64,000 bases of DNA from Saccharum officinarum (Eukaryota; Streptophyta; Magnoliopsida; Poales; Poaceae), in the NCBI GenBank assembly GCA_020631735.1, contig CM036159.1:96024656-96088655 (forward strand). The letters run 5' to 3'. The position numbers and the translations under genes are program-made. The notes beneath the pieces were generated by a model, which had not been told where the DNA came from, made no database searches, and worked only from the letters and a program-made list of their open reading frames with translations. This document shows, piece after piece, positions 45,293 through 54,900 of this stretch (its first letter is position 1; each line of letters starts with the position of its first letter).

Positions 45293-46788
45293 CCAGCTTG
45301 GGGGAGGTGCCCCGCAGAGGTACCTTGTATCATAGTTGTAGTATTTTAATTCCCGCTTTTATTTTTCGCATTTTATTTTTTCTGCATTTTATTTATTAGC
45401 ATATAAAAAATCCAAAATAAGAAAATTCAAAAAAATGAAATATGACAAAAATACCAAAAATATTAATTCAACTCTCATATGTGTTAAGGAATGTTATTTT
45501 CTCCTATGTTGAAATGACGAATAGTTGATCTGTTTATAATTCATCTGTGCCTAGGTTATAATTTAGTATTCCACAAGATTCAAGTTTGTTGGCTAAAAAT
45601 GTCTCATTCTAAAGACTTGAAAACTTGTAGGTTGTAAAAGCATGATCCTTTTCTAAGTTGTTGTAAGTTATGATATGGTACAAATAGAGTTTACTATGGC
45701 TTTGTTTTAAAAGAAATTTGACATCCGGAGTTTTCATTTTCAAACATGATAAAAAAACAAAAGGCCCTCAATGATTATGAAATACCTACCAAGGCCATAT
45801 GACATGATTCAAATTCAAACCCTTAGTCATATGCTACTTGTTTGAGCATTGAGCTTTGTCAAATTGTTTGTGACCTAAATTAAGATTCTCGTCATGCACC
45901 CATGATCAAAACACACATACACCCACAAATAAAATTGCCGACTCTTACACTGAGAGTTGCGCACAACATGCATTTTTCCGTCCACCAAATAATTACTCCA
46001 TTCAATTTATCATAATGTCTCTATCCAAAGTTTCATATGCCAAGAAGAAAGATGATTATGCTAAAAAGAGAAAAACCATGCCTAAGGGACATGAGAGAAA
46101 AAAATGGACATGTGTCCAAATAAATAAAACAATGGGTACTTCGATACCCGCTCGAAAAAAAAGAAGAAAAGAAAAGAAAAAGAAATAAAAGATAGCTCAT
46201 ACTTTCCAAAAAAAAGCATTTATCCAAAAGAGAGTCATGATACAAAGGAGTACCAAAAATATTTAGAATATGGAATCATTTTCCACACACTTGCACGTCT
46301 CGATCAAAGTGTATGACTTGCATCTCCTTGTGGTTCGGTTTTTGACTTAGCAATATATGTGATGCAAGTATGCCCACTTTACCTACCCAAAACTCCACTC
46401 AAAGCTTTAGTGATAGGTTATGAAAAGAAGGCAAATTCAAAATGCTTTTGGTGAGGTATGATACACATTGAGCGATTGAGAGAATCATTTGAGGAACTTA
46501 CATTTATTTTGCTAAACTTATAAAACCTCTGGATAGATAGTTAATTAAAGAACGAATGATTGGTGATTCTGTTATAACCGTTCTATCTTGCAACCACCCG
46601 AGAACTTGGAAAAGCAAAAGGCCCCACAAGTACCAAGGTAAAGGGTGGATAGAATGCCGACTTATTTAAATTGCGATAGAATACTTCGTTATAGGCATGA
46701 CACTTATGAATTGTATCAGCATTGTAGCAACTCATGATGAACAACCAAATACTTAGCTATTTGCTCGGGACGAGTAAAGGTTAAGCTT
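45293..46788 (+). mobile_element. Athila 3' noncoding region
   Basis: A long AT-rich noncoding stretch begins after AGCTTGGGGGAGGTGCC. It ends with TTTGCTCGGGACGAGTAAAG and TTAAGCTTGG, the phrase that typically precedes the polypurine tract and 3' LTR of grass Athila elements. The LTR itself is missing; the copy stops about 40 bp from the stop codon of the PPR gene. Confidence 0.6.
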
Positions 46789-46825
46789 GGATTAGTACTA
46801 GTCCACAGAGGAGTTATTGTATGCA

Positions 46826-48469
46826 TTATTTGCCATCAACCTCAGAAACTGGTCCCTGATGCAAGGACAAGATAACCAGTGAATCAACATGGGATAATCA
46901 GTAGAGCTCTTTAAAAAAACAGTGAAAGTTTGAAAGAACCTTACCAGCGACCTTTTATCAAATCTTTCAGCTTCCATCTCCAGCAACCTAGCAGCTTCAT
47001 CCATCCCATGTGCAGTGTACGCCTGAACCATGGTGGCATAAGTTATTTTGTCAGGCTTGCATTTCTTCTTCATAAGCTGCAGCATCTCCTCCATGATTTT
47101 GATATGTCCAGACTTCGCATATGCGCTTATCACACAGTTGAAGAATGGAGTATCTAAGACAACATCGGTGTTCTCGGTCTGTCGAATAATCCCTGGAACC
47201 TTGTCAAGAAGCCCAGCTTTACCGTACCCGTTAACTAGCGAGCAGTAGGTGATGGGGTTGGGTTTCACACCCTGAATCTTCATAAGCCGGAAATAGTACT
47301 CCATCTTTTCTATGTTTCCAGCACGTCCAAAACACTGTATCACTGTGTTTAAGGTAACCGCGGTTGGTGAGAAGAACCGTTTCTTCATGTATCTGAATAT
47401 TGACATCATCTTGTCATACATGCCAGCCTTACCGTAGGACTTGATCATGATGTTGAACGTCTTGGTATCTGGCTCAACACCCATCAGCTGAAACTCACTG
47501 TATCTCTTCTCCATCTCATCTGTTCTTCCATGGTTGCCATATGCCCCAATCACGGAGTTCATGGTGTAAATGTCCGGCACATTGCTCCCACTCTCAAGCA
47601 TGGCGTAGAGCGCACTCTCCATCTCCTCAAACATGGCGGCCTTGCCGTACCCGTCAATTATTGCGTTGTGGATAACCGAATTGCACTCGATCCCCAAGTA
47701 TGACATCTCGTCGAGAACAGCAGGGATCAGATCGAAGCGGCGCGACTTGGCGCAGCAATCGATGAGGACGGAGAAGGTGTACCCGTCCGGCTTGCAGTCA
47801 GCGGCGCCTTTCATCTGCTCGACGGCGGCCAGCGCTTCCTCCAGAGCCGCTGTAGCCGTACGCGCCGACGAGCGCCGTGTACACGTCCGCCGTCGGCCGG
47901 AGCCGCTCCGAGAGCATCGCCTTGAAGAGGGCGGCGGCGGGACCGGGCTGCCGGCACTTGCCGAGCATCATCAGCAGCCGCGCGTAGGTCTGCGACCTCG
48001 GCTCGTACCAGTGCTGCTTCCGCAGCAGCTCGAAGATCTAGCGGCAAGCAAAGCAAGAGAGCGGTAAGCGTCGTTGAGGAGAGCAGAAGGTCCTCCGCAG
48101 TGAAGAAGGGGGGAAAAGCGCAGGGAGGTAAGGGACCTCGAGGGCGGACTCCCAGCGGCAGGCGGCGACGGCGGAGTCGAGGGCCTCGAGGACGGCGCGG
48201 GGCCAGAGGTTTGTGGACTGCTGCCGCGCGGCCGCAGCCTTGCGGGAGACGCCCGAGACGGCGGCCTCGGTGCGGAGGATGCGGGCGAGGGCGTCCGGCT
48301 GCCCGTGCTCAGCCTCGGGCTCGCGGGTGGACGGGGACGAAGACGGTTTCCGCCGCTGACGCCGGCGGCCGGTGCCGCGTCGTGCAGCAGGCATGGCAGG
48401 CGCACGGCTGGCGCGGGGAGCCGGGGCCGGCGAGCTGGTGGGCGGGAGCGGCGTCTGCAGGTTCATCAT
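46826..48469 (-). pseudogene. P-class pentatricopeptide repeat protein gene (At3g53170-like), one frameshift
   Basis: Deduced exons: 48469-48137 (111 codons), 48037-46945 and 46855-46826 (ending EVDGK, TAA). Introns are 99 and 89 bp with GT-AG borders. The product of about 484 aa has a Ser/Pro/Arg-rich N-terminus typical of an organelle transit peptide (MMNLQTPLPPTSSPAPAPRA). About ten P-type PPR motifs of 35 residues follow, for example TYARLLMMLGKCRQPGPAAA, TKTFNIMIKSYGKAGMYDKM and PITYCSLVNGYGKAGLLDKV. P-class PPRs bind organelle RNA to stabilise, process or translate it. Overall order resembles Arabidopsis At3g53170, from memory. Exon 2 is 1,093 nt, one too many: the frame slips near 47852-47856 between YGYSG and LEEAL, so translation would end early. 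The rest is intact, so either a recent mutation or an assembly error. Confidence 0.8.
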
Positions 48470-48988
48470 GGCGCTAGCGAACCTGGAAGCGTGACGGGTG
48501 CGAACGAAACGGCGATAAGGGTCGGACGCCGGAGCGATGTGCGCGACGACAAATTCAGCAGGACCGTGGATTTCCTGGACGCCGGAGCTATGTGTGCCGT
48601 CAGATCGCAGAGTCTAACTCTTCGTGCTTGTCTGGGCATCAAATCTCATTACAAAATAGGAGTACGCTGAACACAGCTGAATGCCCGCCACTCGTTCACA
48701 GTCCACCAGCCTAAAAACTGGGAATGCAAAGGTTCGGTGTAGAAGTCAGTCGACTACCATTACATTTCAAGTATCAGCAGCACAGGTTATACTTAAAAAC
48801 AGGCAAGGTGGCAATGGCAAGCAATCCATGCATCCAATTTCTTTGAGATGCGAGATTTTGTTGCAATCAACGGGAACCAGGAAACCAGCATCACGTTACA
48901 TGACAACACTCAGATATACCTGGAATAGTAATTCTTTCACGGCACCACGGCTGGTCCAGGTATACTTGGCACGGCAAAATCATGTTGC
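48470..48988. other. Spacer: PPR gene promoter side and SR gene 3' UTR
   Basis: 519 bp separate the PPR start codon from the SR gene stop codon; both genes read leftward. The sequence near 48480-48560 is GC-rich (PPR 5' UTR) and the remainder is probably the SR gene 3' UTR and terminator. No clear TATA box or poly(A) signal was identified. Confidence 0.5.
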
Positions 48989-51900
48989 TTACCACTTCTT
49001 CCTCTTACTGGGTTCTTCCGGATTGACAGACTACAAAAGATTTCAAGCACTGGTTATAATTATAAGCAAAATTCAAAGATGATTGAGAATCAGATGTAGC
49101 AAGCTGATAAGAAGTATGTGCTTTTGAAGTTATGCCACTGAAACCAAATACGTTTTACTTCACATTTCAGCATATTAACTCTGCAATTAAAGCATATAAC
49201 TTCACGGAATTTTCTTACCAAGTATTGATCATAGCCAGGGCTTCTTCTCCTATCATAGCGATCATATACAGGGCTTCTGCCCCTGTTGTATCGATCATAT
49301 ACAGGGCTTCGCCTTTCATACATTGCTCCATCACGGCGATCATACCCAGGATAACGCCCGCGCTTATCATAATCTGGACTGTACTCCCTCCGGTACCTTG
49401 GGCTAGGTGAGCGCATGTAGGGGTTACCACGACGCCTGTCATAAGCACCTCGCTTGGGGCTGCCGTATCTGTCATCTCTCTCGCTGTCATCATCCCGGAA
49501 GGCATATTCAACGGTCACTACCCTGTCCAATATGGTGCTGTGGGCAACCAAAAATGAATAACACCCAATTAGGCGAATTTTTTTTAAAATGTAAAGAAAA
49601 TCAGTGCAGCTAAACTGAGGCGAGGAATTCATGACAAGGCACCACTTAAAAAATTCGGTACTAGTCAATTTCAGATATATCAAGCTAGGGAAGTAATCAT
49701 AACTATAGGGACAAAAAGCAGAATATTCCTAAAAGAAACACTATTTCTACTAAATCTATCTTACTGCTGACGTGAGACAAAAGAAACAACATGGAGGCAC
49801 TTTTGTGAAAACTTCTAGAAATATTAGACCCTACAAACTGAATTCCATTGAAAGGAAACAACTCGTGCAATATCTCAAATGGCTATCAGAATCAAGTGAA
49901 AAGATGCAAAAGAAGAACAGTATCACCTCAAGATGCCCGCAAATGCAGATATCCTGCAGGGCATAAGCAGATGCTATGTATTTATCACTTCCATGTTGAC
50001 ACTAACCTAATTTACTAAATAAATCAGATCTGTCAAACAACTAAGTAGGAAACCATTAAGGTAAGTGCGCATAACTTAATGTGGTATTTACACATAAGAA
50101 ACCAATAAACCAACATCAAAGGTAAGTAAAACAACTCCAGGAGCGAGGGATACAATCCGTTATATTGAAAAGAAAAGAATGCCCTAGTTATAATCTAGAA
50201 GCAGCTTCAGATACATGTGAGGCAGGAAACATAATTGGCATGGGACTGGGAGCAGCAGCAACTCAACAACACACTAACGACAGAAGGATGGCTAGTGGTA
50301 AGATAATAATACCTCTTGTTAGTGTTCTTGACAGCGGCACTAGCTTCCTCTTGCGTCTCATACTGTACAAACGCAAAGTTCCTTCGAATGCGAATGTTGG
50401 CAATCTTGCCGTACGGTTCGAAATGCCTCTCGATATCTTGAATCTTAGTGCGCATGGGGTCAAAATTGATAACAAAGAGGGTTCTCGTTGGCTTTACATC
50501 CCCAGTAGGTCTATCACGGCTCTTTGGCACTGGTTCAACTTGCTGAACAAATTAAAGAAATGAATGGTTGCAATTAATAAATTTACAAAATGCTGCTCAT
50601 AAAGAAAATGGAAGTGGCAAAAATATCTATCCAGGCATAGAGCCATAGACAAGAAATTACCCTGGACCATTCTACAGAGAGCCTGCGCCTGTCGTGACCA
50701 AAAGACACGTTGTCGAGACGCCTTATAGCATCCTCTGCATCACGCTCATCTTCAAAGTAAATGAAAGCATAGCCTACAACAGATACATTGACAGAGAAAT
50801 TGAGCAGTGACTTACAGGATTTCCCTTGCCCCCACCACAACTACTAGTACATAATACAACATAAAGTAAAAACAAAAAAAAACAAATGTTCAAACATGCA
50901 CATGCCCCATGAAAACATATGCACTGGATGATTAGGTGTTGTGATATAGCAAGGACCAAGGAGATAAGTGCACTATGCACAGTTAAAACTGGTTGGGGGT
51001 GTAACACCCCAGGTGTTTGCCTTGCATCTATGCATCCACATGAGCATGCGCACCATCATTTCATGTGCATTGTTCTTGAAACATGACCTTGCAACAGTTG
51101 CAACATCCATGATTGAATGCATGTGTAGATATATGTTTGTTTATTAATGCTAGCTTATGTGTGTACAACACTTGTAGTAGTGTGATGTGTGACACAACAC
51201 CTTGAAACATGATCATGAAACACATGCAACATGCCTAGTTAACCCATGCAACACATGCTTGCAACATAATGTTGCGTTAGCTTGATTGGTGATGTTTCAA
51301 TGCACTTTGATGTGACTTTTGCTCATATGAGATGCTATTGGGTAAATTGTTGCTTGGAAATATTTTTAACATGTTAGTTAAGCAATTTGACCTAGGGTTT
51401 ATGTTTATGCCATGCCCTAATTCCATCTTGACTCATGCTTTGACTAGTTGACCATTAGGACCTTCCTTGTTTGACTTAACAAAAAGTATAGCCTATAGTT
51501 TTTGCATGGTTGTGCCACCTTAACAAAGTTTGTGCCAAATTTCATGAGGAACAAAAGTTGTTCAGTGGTCAACTCATGAAAATGCTTGGAACATGCCCTA
51601 ACATGGCCCACAAGTCAGGTGTAGGCGCTGTTTTTCAGCACTGAAAAATCAGCTAAGTCTGGAATGGATTTCAGTTTCATGTAACCATCTTTGGTGCTTT
51701 GTAACTCGCAAACCCGGCAGAACCAGCTCGAGCTCCAGTTGACAATTTTGTAGACCTCATGTTCCTCTACAATGTTGCTAACTACGTCTCACACCGAATC
51801 GGCCTAGATTAGGAGTTTTATGTTGTCAAAGTCGCGCTGTCAGGCTCGGCTTAACTGAAACTTCGTTTCAGAAGTTCAGAGACCGAACTCCATGGCCGAC

Positions 51901-54900
51901 CGGGCACAGGCACTCGATGCCGCGTGGCCAACACGCGTCGGCACCGAGCCCAGCTCACACGCGTGAGGTCGCCACGCCGCCTGGAGATCCTCAGCATGCC
52001 CTCATTCGCACTCCACCTCCCCTCGCCTCGCTCTGCGCTGCTAGCTGCACCGCCGCTCGCCTCGCTACGTCTCGCGCTCGCGCTGCCGCGCAGCTGGCCA
52101 GAGCGCTCGGCCAAGACCTCTGCCTCGCTTCGCTCTGTCCACTGCTACCTCTTGCCCAACCAACAAAGCGACAGGTGAGGCTAGGAAGTTCGTTTTGTCC
52201 CCGTCGGTCCGCTCGGAGCGCCACCGAGCTCGTGCTCCGCCGTGGGCCGGCCAATGCCGAGCTCCTCCACGCCAATATGTGCTTGTTCGCTGCTACTGGT
52301 GTCGCGTAGAAGGTTTAGGAGTGCTTGGTCTAACCGCTACCGCGTCAGGTCCGCGGGAACAAGCTGCGGCTTTGGCTGCGCCCGCCATGGCCGCACCGAG
52401 CTCAAGCTCGATTTTGCTCTGCTCGCTTGCTTGTTATTTGGTTGGCTTCGCGTTCCATGTGTCTCGGGTCTAGGTCTAGCTGGCCGCAAGACATTACCGT
52501 CGGTTTTCATCGCGATGGCGTGCAACGCCGAAGCTCCAGTGAGCTCGCGTTTCCATCGTGCTTGCGCCGCTCGTGGCCGTGTCGTTGTAGGCAGTTTGGT
52601 GCCCCGATTTAGAGCTTGTTCGCTTCGCCTTGCGATGTAGAGCGCGTAGGTGCCCAAGGTTCGCTGTGCGACGGCCGATTTCGCCGCCGTCGGCATACAC
52701 CGCCCGCCGTCGTCCGCCTTCACCGTCGGCGCGCGTGCTCAGGTGCAGTAGAGGTTGGAAAGGTGGTTGCCTAGATGCGGGTCGAGGTGGGGAACACATC
52801 CATGCGGTTGGTTTCGCCGGAGGAGTCACCGGCGGCGAGGAAACGCTGGCCGTACCTCCTCCCCTGCCTCTGTGCCCATGACGGGCGGGGCCCGCCTATC
52901 GGCGCGGGTTCCTCCCCTGCGCGCCTGATTGGACCGTTGTGGGCCGAGTTGGCCTGCTGGGCCGGCCCGAGCTGGAGATTAGATTTAGGTTTGTTTTATT
53001 TTAGTTTTATTCTTTTCCTGAAATGCCTTATATGTTGCTAATGTTTGGAAATTCATAGAAAATAGTAGAAAAATCATAAAAAGGAAAATGAGGACTTTTT
53101 GGAATCCTCATGATGTGTACTATGCTGTAGTGAAATAAAATATGGCATGTTAATTTATGTTTTCTGAAGTTTGTAATTAATTTCGCTAGGCCTCTATTTA
53201 ATTATGTAATTTTTGTAGTTTTTGTATCTCCCTGTGTAGTGATCCTTTGGCCATGAAAATTTTGTGAGAAGCTATTCATGGTATAATGATGCTCTAGTTA
53301 AATTTTCAGCCTTTTTGAAGGTCATTTGCTCCAATTAGGAAATTTCTTTGTTATAGGCTTTATTAGCACTTATCTTTTTGATTATTTTGATATCTCCTAA
53401 TCTACTTGTCAAATTGAGATGAAATTTTTATGGTAGCCTCTTGTTAGCATGTAATTGCCTCTGTAATTTTATTAGAATTTTCTAGTTACATTTTATATGT
53501 GATGCCATTTATGCTTGTGCACTCTAAATAAATAGAAAAGGGGATTAGATAAATGGTTATGATAGTGCCATGACTTGATTTGGTGTTACTTAAACATGAT
53601 CTAACTGTTAGTAAAGTTGGGTAGGTCATTTGTGATGTTCCCAACATCCCTTAATATTTAATTGTACAAATCTATCTTTTCTGGACAGATTTGGTGGTTA
53701 AGTAAGTTAGGCTATGTTAATGAGGTTTTCATGCTTGGTGATCTATAGCAAAGTTGTTGAGAACTTCATGAACTAGTTGCGGATAAATTTTGATAGCATT
53801 TGGACTTATAATTTAGAAATGACAGCCGTTCCAAGCTGGGTTCAGTTTTGGAAGTGCTCTCTGTCTTTTAGAACAGATTATGTACATGTGCTATTTTAAC
53901 TTGGTAAATGATGCAATCATGCTTAGATGTTTATAAATGAAATATAGACAATTTCATAAGCTTTCCAGAATGTCCTCTTGCAAGTCATTTGGATTGGTAG
54001 AACTCCAGTTGTGAGTTTTCTTAGCTACTGTTGATAATATGTTGTAAATACTAAATTTCTGGAATCTTATTATGTACGTGTTTAGTCTCAACCTTGTGGC
54101 ACTTAGTGGTTTTTTAAAGATGTTCAAACATGTTAATACCAGAGAGGAAATTTGCACCTAAGCTTGAAGTGATTTCAGTAGAGCACCACATGACTTGGTT
54201 TTGTGCTCATGTTGTTGCAATGTCATTGCATTCATCTTCACATCATTCATACATGTTCATAAATCATCATGTCATCCTTGATGCAGACATGAAATTCATT
54301 GGGTGCATATACATGCAATAGGTGTGCCGAGAATCGTGTTACGAGCGAAGTCCCGCTGGGCGTGGAACCCTAAGTTGGAGTCCGTTCGGGGGCCGGAGGT
54401 CCAGTCCGACGAAGCCGGAGAAGGCGTGGAAATCGTTCTTGAAGCCGAACCTTGATCTATCTTCTTTCGGTTAAGGCAAGCCCCGGAGCATTATAAGCCT
54501 CCTACTTTCAAAGCAATTATCTATATATACATGTTATATGTATTGTTGCATTACGTGATAAGAGTTGGTTGGAAACCCTTGCTGCATTGATAACACTCCT
54601 TGTCCAGCAATTCGAACCTTGAATCCTATGTAGACAGGATCGTATTTATGCTTAGCCCTGCTAAATTAGACCGATAGAAGTCGGGTGATTTCCTGTCACC
54701 TGCGAGATGTAGGGCTTTGTCAGGTCCCGGTTGGCTATATTTGCTATCGTGGAAATGAACCATGTGTTAATGAAATGAAATGAGACCGGGCGGGATGACG
54801 ATAGTGAAGCAGCAAGGCATGGAGGTCTTGGGTGTGGATCTATCCCCGTCTGTGTCGATTAAGGACCGAGACCTGGAGCCTTCTATGTCATTTTGAACGC

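Noticed and set aside
51850..52980. Dense GC-rich open frames
   Set aside because: They lie within the 5-kb solo LTR; both strands are open because of base composition.
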